A stretch of 64,000 nt of DNA, from contig JAINUG010000131.1 in the NCBI GenBank assembly GCA_029706075.1, forward strand, positions 2,046,001-2,110,000, in the 5' to 3' direction. The position numbers and the translations under genes are program-made. This document shows, in pieces, positions 9,900-21,736 of this stretch. Source of the DNA: Aldrovandia affinis (lineage: Eukaryota; Chordata; Actinopteri; Notacanthiformes; Halosauridae). The notes under the pieces were generated by a model. The model searched no databases. It was not told the DNA's origin and saw only the letters and a program-made list of their open reading frames with translations. The first letter of the stretch is position 1, and each line of letters starts with the position of its first letter.

Positions 9900-12355
9900 G
9901 GTCTCGTAAACGGCAGGTGGCTGATTGTAAATTGACGCCACTCTGGGAATGTTTGACCAGCTGCCTGACATAATTTGTTTTTCAGTTGGCTTTTCCTTGA
10001 CCTTGTCTGACCACAACCCCGGAGAGAGGATAGTATTATTTTTATTTTGAGTGATAGGTGTAGACAGTCTTTGCTTGGTTTAATTATTCCTTTGCTGTCT
10101 TTGTGTGTATGTCCATTATATGTTGTATGTAGTAGTGTAGTCCCTTTTGGCTAACTATCTGGCTAATATAGTGCAGGTGGTTTTGGTCGGTCATAACAAT
10201 ATATAATATGAAGGAATAAAAACTATATACTACTTTAAATAAAAATATTTAAAGTAGTACAATAATTAATATTATCATTAATATATTCCAGTATAACAAC
10301 ATAAAACAATAATTGCCTATGTGAAAATACATTTTATGTTCTAATCAAACAGAATACATTTTATTTCAATTTTTGAAAATAAAACTGGCAGTGAGAGGTA
10401 GTAGTTGGCAAAACCCAAAAAGATTCACACAATCATTATCTTGACCTATGTACTAACAAGACTTCCAACAAACAATGATTTGATATGTGCTACAGTACTC
10501 TAACTATGTTGGTATACTTCAAACAATGTGTTCACAACTGGGTAAGCTGTTGAGGATCACTCAAACGTTCTCTTTGAATTAAAAACCAAATACAGTGAGA
10601 GTAGAAACAGAGTGATGGAGCCATTATACTCAATTTTCTTAGTTACAACAAACCTTTTTGTGACGCATGAAATATGACCCCTGCGCTTCTGGGATTTCCC
10701 TCGAGAGCAAGCTCATGCATGCTGTTGAGACTTCTTCTGCTTCCAACAGTTGTCTGAAACAAACAAGATTTCTGAAAGATCTATAGTATTTTCATGGACA
10801 ATGTATACATGTCCTGAAGAGTCTCAGAAAATGTTTTTATGAAGCAAGGAAAAACATCACATTCTAGAAATGTTAGCATGCTTGCTACAAGAGATCCTGA
10901 TACACTTGGCTAAAACCATTAAAACATTTAACAAAATCAAATATGGAAAAGGTTTGACATTGTAGTGAAATATGTGTTCCACAAGGTGGTGAATTAAACA
11001 AATCTCTTTTTAATATAACAATGTTTATCCATTATTTTGCCATTTTATCAAGACACTTAATGGGACCGGATTACCAGTGCAAACAGCTACTGTGCAGAAT
11101 GAAGACAATTGAGATCTTGAATGGAAACTACATCGTAGCTACCATTTCTTTAAAAAGGAAATATGACATTTTCAACTTGACGCTTTCAATGAAAAATAAA
11201 AAACACCAGCAAGGACAATTTGATCCCTCATAGATATTATTACAGCTAACAGAAACAAATATTGACACCACCTAGCTAGCTAAATAGCTGGCTACATTGA
11301 GATACTGCTAGCTAGCTAACGTTTACTTGGTAACAAATTAAGAGAAACTGCTAGCACACAACCTCAACTGCTAAACCAGCGGAGACTAGCTAGCTACATA
11401 ATGTTACATAGCCAGACTAATATGCCAATGTGTATTGTAGTCATGCAAATGGACAAGGTGGCCAGGTAACCAAGTGGCTATGTAGAAAACTAGAACTTAG
11501 CTAGCTATTGTTAGCAAAAAAATGTATTTACTGTCTGAGCTCTGTCACCACTACAAGCAAATTAGTTTGTGTAGCAAGCGATGTTGCTCACAACAATTGC
11601 TGTATGAACAACTGAAAACCATTATCCCTAAATAAAGAGTACAAAATTCTATTCTTTACGAGAACTAAACTAAGCTTGTTGACTAACTTAGGCAGCTACT
11701 AACAACGTTTTTGAACTGCTAGTGTTCTGGCTGGGAGTGTCATTGGGAGGAATTAACACAGTTGCCTTAACAGTGCTTTAGTGGGCTGCTTGTCGCTGCC
11801 ATTTTGTTTCTAAATAATGGCTCTTAAGAATGGCTTTGTGTGTCTGTTTCCAGCATTATTGTACTGAAGTATACCTTGCTTAAACACAAGCTAACTTTTC
11901 ACCATTCATTTTGAATGTTGCCTCCTAAAATCTGAATTTTAATTACACATTTTAATAAGGCTACATATTGTATAGTGCATGTCTGAATTGTTTAAGATTT
12001 GGGAATTCCTATTTTATAAATGAAGATATGAGGAAGTAATCAATTCAGTAATCACAGAACAAGGAACTAATCAATAACTTCTAGAAGTTATTATAGTTAA
12101 AAGTGTGGCTCTTTTTTCACTTGTATTTCATCCTGAAAGTAGCAAGGTTCCAATCTAGTCATAAAAATTAGGGGCAAACTCATTATTTAGAAACAATTCT
12201 CTCACTTGATGCTTTTAGTTGCTAATTTTACAAGCTAACTGCACATAATGCATCTGAATTTGCTTAATAAATGCAAATAAAGATATTAGAAAATTATTCC
12301 AACAATTTATAGTTTACATTTCCTTATAAGGACAGCCAGACATACGGTTTTAATT
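9900..12355. other. AT-rich DNA, no gene; one perfect hairpin
   Basis: No coding frame of interest. A perfect 13-bp inverted repeat TACTACTTTAAAT/ATTTAAAGTAGTA lies at 10228-10240 and 10247-10259 with a 6-base loop. GCTAGCTA-rich stretches (11268-11400) are a low-complexity motif repeated elsewhere in the window (8970, 42300, 55860). Confidence 0.45.
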
Positions 12356-12361
12356 AATATA

Positions 12362-12514
12362 ATATAATATACGCCATTTAGCAGACGTTTTTATCCAAAG
12401 CGATTTACAGTAGTGAATGCATACATTTTCAGTATATGTGGCCCCAGTGGGGATTGAACCCACAACCTGAGCATTGCCAACGCTGTGCTCTACCAACTGA
12501 GCCACAGAGAACCA
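12362..12514 (-). mobile_element. tRNA-derived SINE with L2-type tail
   Basis: On the minus strand a tRNA-like head starts GGTTCTCTGTGGCTCAG, with A box TGGCTCAGTTGG and B box GGTTCAATCCC. It is followed by a short spacer and the L2-type tail ATCGCTTTGGATAAAAACGT then CTGCTAAATGGCGT. This is a complete short SINE. The tail means it is probably mobilised by L2 LINEs. A tRNA gene is excluded because the acceptor stem does not close and the tail follows directly. Related heads lie at 52757 and 56528. Confidence 0.85.
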
Positions 12515-12529
12515 CATTTTGACATTTTA

Positions 12530-14160
12530 AGTATACCTTCATCTGTGAATGTCTCTGAGGTGCATAGACTGGATGATGAAAATAATAATTAAAATGCAAT
12601 GCATAATTTATTGGCCTCCTGATGGAATTCAGGTAAAGTACCTTACTATGGGTACAATGGCAGGGCCCCACCAACTTAGTCAAACCTGCAACCTACTTTA
12701 GGTTACCAACTGCTTACCCACCATGCTATACTGTTGTAACACCCAATGCAATTCAGAATAAACTAATTCTCATACAGCATGAATGCATTTAGAGCAGCAG
12801 GTTTTATTAAGACATGCAGGACGGTGCTTTAGGAAGGCTGCTTTGGAAAGTTTAAATGCATTTTAGTGTTGGGCTTGGAGTCCGGAGGTGGGATCGCACG
12901 TGGCCTTTATGATGAGGTTGTTAACCTCAATGACAAAGGAGAAAAGACAGAAGTTAACAACATAAAACAAAGGTGGAGGTGGTGGGGCACCAGAAACACC
13001 GTAGCATGTGGGGGGAAAGTACGTGGTGAATTTATATCTGTTGGGAAAACATCATATTTTTCCACTGAATCTTTTGTTTAGAATTTCCAGTGGAATTATA
13101 TAGCATAATATAATTTTAACTAAGAATGTATGGCTGTTCATGCAATGAGATATAGAAAATATGTTTTACCTGGTACTCTTTTTAAAACCAAACTTGGTTT
13201 ATACCTTTTCTTTTCCAAAATAGATTTTTATATCATCCAAGAGATTTGATCCGCCTACATTTTGACATTAAACAGGAATACTGCAGTGTTTTGGGATTTA
13301 AACTACATGGATGATTACACATTTCAATGGCAAGTAAATTAGAATGGCCTTTAAATGACCAGTGGCAAAGGGTAGCCCACAACCCAGTTCATATATGTTT
13401 CTATATAGTGTCTTGATCAACAACAAATACTTCGGATGAAGTATTCATCATAATTTGGATGATTTTGTGTTTTGTTGATAATTCCTTTTTGGGATTAGAG
13501 TGAAGTGAATGTCATGAATATATTTGAGTGAACTGATATGAGTGAAATCTCTCACTGTTGCTATATGTTTCTGTGTGTAATATTGTCATGTATGACAGTT
13601 AATCTGTAAACACTGATTCTTGATCAGTAACAAAGAAATGTTAAGATTAGGATCAGGGGTGGGTAAGATGATCTTGGACCAGTTGTGGATGAGCTGTACA
13701 AAGGGCTTGAATTCCCAAAATAACATTTCATGAACTATGGATGGAGTTTACAATATCATACGACCTCTATTCCAGCCAATGGGGCCATTTCTACAATAAT
13801 AACAGAGCTGAGACAACAGCACCCTGTGGATAAATCGCTGGATTCCCAGACTCGAGCCTGAGCCTTTGGTAGTTATTAAATTAGCTTAAATCTTTATGGC
13901 ATGATCAATAGCAATGTGTTTATTTTACAGCGCAGTGTTATTCATTAGAAATTCAAACAACCTTAAAGAGGCTCATTAGGATCCGATTTGCCATGGCTCC
14001 CAGAGACTTAATGCCCCATTGTCGGGAAGGCAAAAGGCCAGGACAGACAGTGAAGGGCAGATCACTTTCACATAGTGCTAAATATAGCCCACCATGAAGA
14101 GCTGTCAGTGCACAGGAGTGCCTGGACTACATCTGTGGTGAGTCGCCATCCACAAGTTCA
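12530..14160. other. Unique DNA, no gene recognised
   Basis: No supported coding region. Part of 13960-14060 is evenly mixed in composition, without repeat signature, and could be conserved non-coding DNA. That is only a guess from its appearance. Confidence 0.35.
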
Positions 14161-14165
14161 GAAAA

Positions 14166-14199
14166 CACACACACACACATATGCACATGCACTCATGCA

Positions 14200-14247
<48 letters not shown>
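14166..14247. repeat. (AC)n/(AT)n microsatellite
   Basis: Compound dinucleotide repeat: AC runs, an imperfect middle, a long AC run and then ATATATATATA. It directly abuts the left end of the next Tc1 element, which inserted into its TA-rich end. Confidence 0.95.
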
Positions 14248-15166
14248 CACTATTGGTCAAAAGTTTTAGAACACCCCCATTTTCCAGTTTTTACTGAAAT
14301 TTAAGCAGTTCAAGTCCAGTGAATAACCTGAAATGGTACAAAGGTAAGCGGTAAACTACCAGAGGTAAAAATAAAAAAAAGTTTAGGTTACCAAAACTAA
14401 AAAATAATGTACATTTCAGAGTTATAAAAAAAGGCCCTTTTCAGGGAAAGGGTTAACGTTAACGTGGGTTAACAGTCACTCTGTGCAAGTCGCCGACTCT
14501 GGATCCAGCAAAAGAGCCCCAGACCATCACGCTTCCTCCTCCATGTTTGACAGTTGGTGTCACACATGGAGAAACCATCCTATCGCCTACTTGACGGCCA
14601 ACAAAAACCTTTCAAAATTTCAAGATTTCAAATTTTGATTCATCAGTACATAAGACCTTCTTCCAGTCTTCAGTAGTCCACTGGCGGTGCTTCATGACCC
14701 AGACAAGCCTCTTTTTCTTATTTTGCCATCTTAGCAATGGCTTTCTTACTGCCACTCGACCTGTCAAACCTGCAGCTCAAAGTTTTCTCTTCACAGTTGA
14801 AACTGAGACTTCCTTACTTCAACCAGTGTTAAGCTGTGCTTGAAGCTGTTGTCCTGTGAGCCACCTATCACGCAAGCTGTTGATTCTCAGAAACTTGTCT
14901 TCTGATTTTATTATGGCTTTGGGTCTGCCAGACCTCTTCCTATCAGTTTCCAAGTGCCTTTTGATGGTGTAGGAAACTACTCACTGCTAAAAAATGTACA
15001 TTATTTTTCAGCTTTTGGTAATCTAACTTTTTTTTTTAAACCTCTGGCAGTTTACCGCTTACCTTTGTACCTTTGTACCATTTCAGGTTATTCACTGGAC
15101 ATGAACTGCTTAAATGTCAGTAAAAACTGGAAAATGGGGTTGTTCTATAACTTTTGACCGGTAGTG
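14248..15166 (-). mobile_element. Tc1/mariner element with long inverted repeats, dead
   Basis: The ends CACTATTGGTCAAAAGTTTT and the inverse of CACTACCGGTCAAAAGTTAT form inverted repeats that continue, with indels, for roughly 170 bases on each side (14248-14420 and 14990-15166). They are flanked by TA. The interior (14460-14990) is a degenerate Tc1 transposase on the minus strand: the inverse of phrases such as AGCGTGATGGTCTGGGGC is visible, but no long frame survives. At ~919 bp it is shorter than a full 1.6-kb Tc1, so the interior is deleted. Confidence 0.85.
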
Positions 15167-15191
15167 TATATATATATACTGTATATATATA

Positions 15192-16110
15192 CAGTGCCCC
15201 TTTAAAGTCTACATCTCGTCTGAAAATGTCACCTTTTATTGCCTTACAGCTAATTGGCCTTCTGTGTTCAATTGTAGTGATTCTGATTACTTCAGAATAA
15301 AATCAGCTGTTCCTAGAGGATTCCACTGTGAGTAGTGTATTTCAGAGAAAAGAATCCACCATGAGCAACAAGGAGCTTTCAAAAGAACTCCTGAATAAAG
15401 TTGTGGAAAGGCACATATCAGTAAATGGGTATAGAAATACTTCAAAGGCCTTAAATATCCATTGGAGCACAGTCAAGACCATAAGTAAGAAGTGGAAGGT
15501 GCAGGGAACCACCAGAACCTTGTCTAGATCAAGCCCTCCATCCAAGCTGGATGACCAAGCAAGAAGGAGACTGATCAGAAAGGCCACCTAGAGGCCAATG
15601 GCAACTATGAAGGAGCTACAGGACTTTATGGCAAAGAGTGGTCAATGTGTGCATGTGTCAACAATATAGAAAGCTCTCCCCAATTCTGGTCTGTATGGTA
15701 TGGTGGCAAGAAGGAAGCCACTACTCAAAAAAGTTCACATTCAGTCCTGCAAAAAAACCCACTGAAGATTCTGAAGCCATGTGGAAAAAAGGGTTGTGGT
15801 CAGATGAAACCAAGAATTGTTTTGGCCTGAATGCAAAACGTTACGTTTGGCAACAACCCAATGCAGCACATCACCCAAAGAACACCAGCACATCACCCAA
15901 AGAACACCATCCCTGTAAAGCACGGTGGTGGCAGCATTCTGTTATGGGGTGTTCTTCATCAGCAGGGACTGGGGTATAGTTTTTATATTTAATTAATATT
16001 CAGAAATTGAGATTTTCTTCTTTTTTTTGTGGGGTAAAAAGTGTAAATAAAGGTGTAAAAAGTCTGATTTCATGTTTTCATTTCAGGCTGTAAGGCAGTG
16101 GAGCAGTGTA
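15192..16110 (+). pseudogene. Second Tc1-like element, transposase pseudogene
   Basis: The frame 15328-15591 carries the N-terminal Tc1 helix-turn-helix region (SKELLNKVVERH, NIHWSTVKTISKKWK). The frame 15638-15979 carries the start of the catalytic domain (LWSDETKNCFGLN, with the first catalytic Asp in WSDET). Between them the reading is shifted. A perfect 22-bp tandem duplication at 15866-15887/15888-15909 adds a further frameshift. The second catalytic half is missing. The left end CAGTGCCCC at 15192 follows a TA-rich run. The right end is not defined; CTGTAAGGCA near 16090 is an inverse of TGCCTTACAG at 15240, so part of the inverted repeat survives. Confidence 0.8.
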
Positions 16111-16679
16111 TTTGTGAAATATGAAAGGAAATGTAAAACCTTAAGATTTCTGACAGGATTTCTGGTTATTTCATAATTGAAATTGTTGTGGTAATATTTT
16201 TTATCATTACATTCACTTTTATATTTATTTTAGATGATCAATTCTTGCATTCACTTACTTTATAAGGGCTTAAGTAACACTAATTATACTTGTTTTGGTC
16301 AACTATAATGAGATGATTATAATCCATAAACCCAGAAAATATTTGACCTACAAATAATACAAGTATAATTTATTATTTTCAGGTTAAAAGACATGAAAAT
16401 AACAGCAGATAATTACATTAATTAATACTAATGACATTACATATATTTTCAATATCATGAATAATGAAAATCAGTATACAGCATTTTTTTACTCTGCAAA
16501 GTTGCACAACAAAGCTTTTTTCATTATCCCATTATTCAAGTACCATTATTTGGTGTACAGTAGACATTTCTACAGATAATTCATGCCAGTTCAATTAAAA
16601 TGGGCAGACCTCATTTGACTCGTTGACATTTAGTGATGCCAACCAGAAAACAGAGCGATGCTCACTAAAATACTAGACC
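16111..16679. other. AT-rich DNA, nothing recognised
   Basis: No coding frame or element boundary was recognised. Confidence 0.4.
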
Positions 16680-16683
16680 TTAA

Positions 16684-18035
16684 CCCCCTGAGGTCCGTGC
16701 TAAGCTTTTAATGTTTTTAGATTTTGGCATGGTCTGATATTTATCTCAATTTCATCAATTTAACACACACTTACTCCAAAGTGTTTGATATTTTTATTTG
16801 AAGGACAATCACAGCTACATTTGTATGCCATCAATAGTTTGGTCAGTATCATATGCAGCTTGTAAATAGATCTACAAACACACAAGTTAAAAATAGTAAA
16901 TTTTTCTGCTGTCACAAAAGATGTGAAAGCACACACTAAACTATAGTGACGAATTGTTTTGCCAATGTGCGTTTGTTCACCAAGGTCTTGGTTATGTAAG
17001 GGTGTGAAAATAGTTTAGCACATCTGAGATCTAAATAGCTAAAAACCTGTTTTTATCAGAACTGGTCACATTTATTTCAGGCTGTGGGAGGGCTAAATGC
17101 TAAATACCTGAATATTCATTTTGGCTCTTTGTTACGTTGCAACACGCGGAATGTTTGGCGTCACAACACGCGATATTCATAGGCTATATTTTCACGAGTA
17201 TTTGAAAACAAGCGAAATAAAATTAATATCAGCATAGACTGTTGCTGGCAGATTGCAAGCGTAAACACAGACAAGATGTAAAAAAATAAAAAAACAAGCG
17301 AAATAAAATCAATAGCATAGACTGTTGCTGGCAGATTGCAAGCGTAAACACAGACATACGATATATTTTATAACATTTTACGCTGTTTGAAAAGTATTTT
17401 GTGTGCCTATTGCAATTTGTTACATTGCGACATGCGGAATATGTAGTCACAAGGCGCGGAATTCATATATTTTCACGAGTATTTGAAAATATACTCGTGA
17501 ATATACTGTTGCTGGCAGATTGCAAGCGTAAACACAGACATACGATATATTTTATAACATTTTAGGCTGTTTGAAAAGTATTTTCTGTGCCTATTGCAAT
17601 TTGTTACATTGCGACATGCGGAATATGTAGTCACAAGACGCGGAATTTATATATATTTTCACGAGTATTTGAAAACAAGCGAAATAAAATAAATATCAGC
17701 ATAGACTGTCCTCTTCAGTTTGTGTTGTTTATGCCGGCGTTTTCACACATGGCCCGACGCACCTCCCGAAATTAGCACCTCGTTAACATGTCAATAGAAG
17801 GGGGACGTTACTAAAAGGTAAAAAACAGAGTAAAAAGCAAGGTTTACTTTTGGTCTAATTAAGCTAATTTTAAAAATCCCATTTGATTTGCCAGTGCTCA
17901 AATCGGAAAGTCGCGATTCTAAGGTTTCTGTCAATGTTTTTGCCGCGTGTGTATGATAAAATATCGCGAAGTTAGAAATAGTAATATACTTGTATTGCTG
18001 CTTGGATCGGCGCCGATCCAGCCGACCTCAGGGGG
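16684..18035. mobile_element. piggyBac-type non-autonomous element, copy 1
   Basis: Flanked on both sides by TTAA (16680-16683 and 18036-18039). The ends CCCCCTGAGGTC and GACCTCAGGGGG form a perfect 12-bp terminal inverted repeat; copy 2 has CCCTCTGAGGTC. TTAA target sites and CCC-starting ends are the hallmark of piggyBac. No transposase frame is present. Inside are diverged internal repeats around GAATTCATATATTTTCACGAG and GGCAGATTGCAAGCGTAAAC (17150-17700). A perfect palindrome TGGATCGGCGCCGATCCA lies at 18003-18020, just inside the right end. About 400 bases at the left end are nearly identical to copy 2 (27576-29082). Confidence 0.85.
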
Positions 18036-18039
18036 TTAA

Positions 18040-19046
18040 AGCAAATCACTTTTTCAGCTTAACATTTCTGGCAGAGTTTGAAAAATACAAAATGTTACAC
18101 ACAAATGTTGGAAAAAATAAATGTGAAAATTCTAAATACTTGTTTTGAGACATGATACTGTTGTACATTTTGTTTATGATTTTGCACAACTCACATACAG
18201 CCTCAGTGCACAGCAGCTCATTCAGGCTGTGAACTGTGATCATGTTTGCTCTGTCGTACGCTGGACACATGGGTTGTCGTGCCCTGGCCATTTGGCTTCT
18301 GGGAGTCTTCAGCCCCTGATATTTAACCATTACGCTGCTCCCTCTTGCTGGTTTAAAAGACCGCATGATGGAGGGAGGCAGGGAGGGGTTAAACTGGTAA
18401 AAGCATGTTTACTAAGCCATTTGAAGCACCTTGCTTATGGGGGGGGGTGCTTTTTTTCTTATTTTTTTCCTCCCCCTTTCCATCTCAGTGCACCTCAGTG
18501 AATTGATGGAATGACCTGGACTTGATCTTCGAGGGCAACATGCCTGATGGTGCCTGCAGATTGATAAATTGATTCAAAACTATTACCATGGTAAAAAAGC
18601 AATAAGGTCATAAAAATTGCATTGGTCCAGCTAAGTAAATCCTGGGCATTTTTGGGTGAAGGAGGCGACGAGGGAGAATGGCAGGAGGAGCAGAGCATGA
18701 GGCGGAATGAGAGAGCGAGAAATGACTTTGAAGAGCTCATCATCTTCAATCTATTCTTCCTGCCTGTGCTTCATGCTGCCGCATAGAGCCACTTCATTAC
18801 AGGGGAATAACTGTACGAGGGGCTGTGGAGCCGGCCTGCCTCCTGGCCCGGGCCCCCCAGGGGGCTTCAGCTGGTTAATACCTCATCACAGGCTTCATTG
18901 AACGCTTTAATCTGCACTCCTGTGATCAATAGAATTCCGCTGTAAATTAAAAGGGCCATTTCGTGTAATCAAGCCTGTTAATGCTCATTCTGAAAACCAT
19001 TATTTGTGGAAGGCATTTAGGAGAAATCACCACAGTGACAATTCCC
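18040..19046. other. Unique DNA; 18660-19046 possibly conserved non-coding
   Basis: No coding frame supported. The stretch 18720-19040 (for example TGTAAATTAAAAGGGCCATT) has the mixed composition and homeobox-like TAAT motifs often seen in vertebrate conserved non-coding elements and lacks repeat signatures. This is inferred from appearance only. Confidence 0.3.
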
Positions 19047-19139
19047 CTCATCCTCTCCCTACAACCCCCTCATGCTCACAGAGGGTCCGTTGGGTTTGAT
19101 GACGATGGGGGTGGTGGGGGTTTGTAGGGAGAGGATGAG
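19047..19139. other. 23-bp inverted repeat, 46-base loop
   Basis: CTCATCCTCTCCCTACAACC then CCC (19047-19069) is matched by its inverse at 19116-19139, with a single extra T. The loop is about 46 bases. It lies inside otherwise unique, possibly conserved DNA. Confidence 0.85.
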
Positions 19140-21157
19140 AGAAAGCAGGGATAAGGTGGGAGCGGGGACTTGTCTGCCAGCTGGCTTGCGCCTCCGCTCA
19201 CACACATCCTGGAGAAGAAAATGAAATTTTCCAGCCCGTTATTTCTGCGGCAAATTCAATTACTGCAGGCGCTTGTACAAAAAGCTGTAACTTCCCTGGG
19301 CCTGAAATTGAAAAAAGCTGCTGGCTGATGAGATGGTGAATGACTGGCAAGCTTTGACAGGGAACAGGTGAGAGAGTCCACTGTGAAGCCAAGCAGTGGA
19401 ATTGGGATCCCAGGGGTCCCACATACCCCAATCCAAATGTTGTAGCATTGGTACAAATGTACTTAGTTAGGGACAGGATCTGGCCTCCTAGGAGAGGAAA
19501 AAATGCATGAGAGTGCAGTCAGTGAAAAATAATTCACAATTATCAGAAATAGATCAAAAGCAGATTTGTGAAAAGTCTTATATTCAGTTCAATTATACTG
19601 TGAATCATTACTTTATTATTTTGTATCCTTTTTTATTTAAAATAATATCCATCATGTATGCAGACCTTAGACCACATCGAGTAATGAATGAAATATGCTC
19701 CTGTTAAGATTGATATTTTCAAGCACACCCATTTCTTACAGAAGTTTATAGAGTAAGGGGTTTTCTCATTAAAATATCCAGTAGCTGCAAAGCATACCAG
19801 ACCTGGGTCAAATATGTATGATGCTGGTAAAATTTGAAAACACACCTGTGTAGATCGCTGAGAATTTCAAACAAAACATTGTGCTATCCAAAATGAATAA
19901 TTATATGAAATAAGAATTGTATACTCAATATTGCTGTAAATAGATGTTTATTTCTAAATCATCAGTAATCTGTGTACATTTTATTGGGGTCTAAAGGGTT
20001 AATAACATCACCAAATTAGCACATAATGCCCAGCGTTTAGGGTCTAGGTGGACAAAAGCGCAAACTAATTATCACGCACAAATCTTGCACAGGGCAAGTG
20101 AACTGTTCCTCAAAATGCCATGCACACCAGGAATCACTTGTCAAATTTGAAACGGATACACCTGGTTTCAATCAACATTTGTCTTTAAATTTGACTCTCA
20201 AGTAAATTCTTCACACACACAGTTTAGCAAGTTGATTTGGGCATTGCTGACCTATTTGTTAAGTCAAAGTTAAGGGCATGTGTTGTTTGAATCCAGACTA
20301 TAGAGTTCTTAATTTGTCTGAGAGGTATGAATTGTCAGCCCCATCACAAGATGGAACATGTGTAGCTACTCATAGCAAATGGTATCACAATTAGAGTGAA
20401 AAGCTGGTCCCCCATCCTGGGCTGGAACTAACTGTCCCAATCTGCACAGACTCAACGAGGGGTAACAAGCAGCCTGGCTCCTCTACACACAAACCCAATA
20501 GCAGGACCTCAAATTATGAGCTCAATTCAAATTCAGGGCTTACCCCATCCTCAGCAGTCTGAGATCACTCCAAATCTCTGTGGATGAAATCACAAAACAA
20601 ACAGTGTACCATGCATCAATATTAAACTCAATCCATTAGCAGAATAAAAAAGAGGGATTTGATTTTTACTTTGCTGTCAGCCACTAAAACCTGTTCTTCA
20701 GCAGAGCAGAAAATAAAAATAAAACGTTTTAGAGATACTGTATATAAGTTATGTCTCCTGTAAGATGAAACCGTTGCAAGGCTTTGAATGAGGTTCACAC
20801 ACACAAGTACTATCTTTTTCAACTTTTGAAGTCTAGATGGAGAAGAAAAGTTTGAGATGATCATTTTTTGGTATATACAAATAAATGGCCATTTACACCT
20901 ACTCAATTACACCTGCCTGTGTTTAACAAGAACAAGTCATAGTTTTAGTCTGTTGTTGACAGGGACATAGTGTTACCATTATACATGACTGATTTTCCAT
21001 GACTCATTCAGCACTTGTGATTCAGATGGAGACACCTATGATGAGGAATTGAAAGCATCACACACACTCATGGACATGCACACAAGCACATGCACGCATA
21101 TATATATATACACACACACTTGTATAAACAAACGCACACATAAACAACACTGGTTAG
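19140..21157. other. Unique DNA, no gene recognised
   Basis: No supported coding region or RNA. A short AC/AT-rich run lies at 21058-21120 beside the next LINE. Confidence 0.4.
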
Positions 21158-21660
21158 TACACAAGGCCCGTGTCACTCCTCCCCTCAAAAAACCCTGTCT
21201 CAACCCTGCTGATGTCAATAACTATCGGTCTCACTCCTCCCTTTTCTTTCTAAAACTCTTGAATATGCCGTATCCAACCAACTCTCCCTTTATCTTCAAC
21301 AATCTTCTTGATCCTAACCAGTCTGGCCTCAAGGCAGGACATTCCACTGAGACTGCTCCCCTCACAGTCACAGAGGCTCTTCACCTGGTGAGAGCCAATT
21401 CACGCAGCTCTCTCCTCATCCTTCTAGATCTCTCTGCTGCATTCGGTACAGTGAACCACCGTGATGTCACCCAATTGTATATGTGTTTTTCTTCCTCTGA
21501 GGGGTACTGCTCCCTCCTACCTTCAGTCAGTAATCACACCCTACACCACTTCCAGATCTCTCTGATTGCCCCCCCACGTCCCGTCTCTCTGCAACACCTT
21601 GTCCCTAGATTGTGGAATGACCTTCCGCACTCAGGACAGCAGAATCTCTAGCCATCATCT
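21158..21660 (+). pseudogene. L2-like LINE ORF with internal deletions
   Basis: The frame 21049-21651 includes ARVTPPLKKPCLNPADVNNY, LLDPNQSGLKAGHSTETA and LILLDLSAAFGTVNH, which are L2-clade reverse transcriptase motifs. After NHR the frame jumps directly to DVTQLYM, the end of the catalytic YADDTQLY block, so roughly 100 residues of the RT core are missing without breaking the frame. A second jump leads to the C-terminal PRLWNDLP motif. The 3' end continues beyond the inserted Rex1-like LINE as an L2 tail (GTCGCTTTCGATAAAAGCGC) at 23560-23620. Confidence 0.85.
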
Positions 21661-21736
21661 GAAAAAGACTGAAATCTCACATTTTCAGACTTCATCTCAA
21701 TTTAAATATAAAAAAATTCTGTTTGTATAACAGGTT

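Noticed and set aside
12440..12514. Possible tRNA gene (good A and B boxes, minus strand)
   Set aside because: The head runs into a SINE body with an L2-type tail, the acceptor stem does not close, and related heads occur at 52757 and 56528. It is a SINE.
15166..15192. ATATAT/TACAGTA palindrome as a regulatory site
   Set aside because: It is the TA-rich join between two Tc1 elements, explained by TA target sites and microsatellite growth.
18145..18501. 118-codon plus frame and 106-codon minus frame overlapping it
   Set aside because: The frames conflict, have no domain, and end in G and T runs. No splice context.
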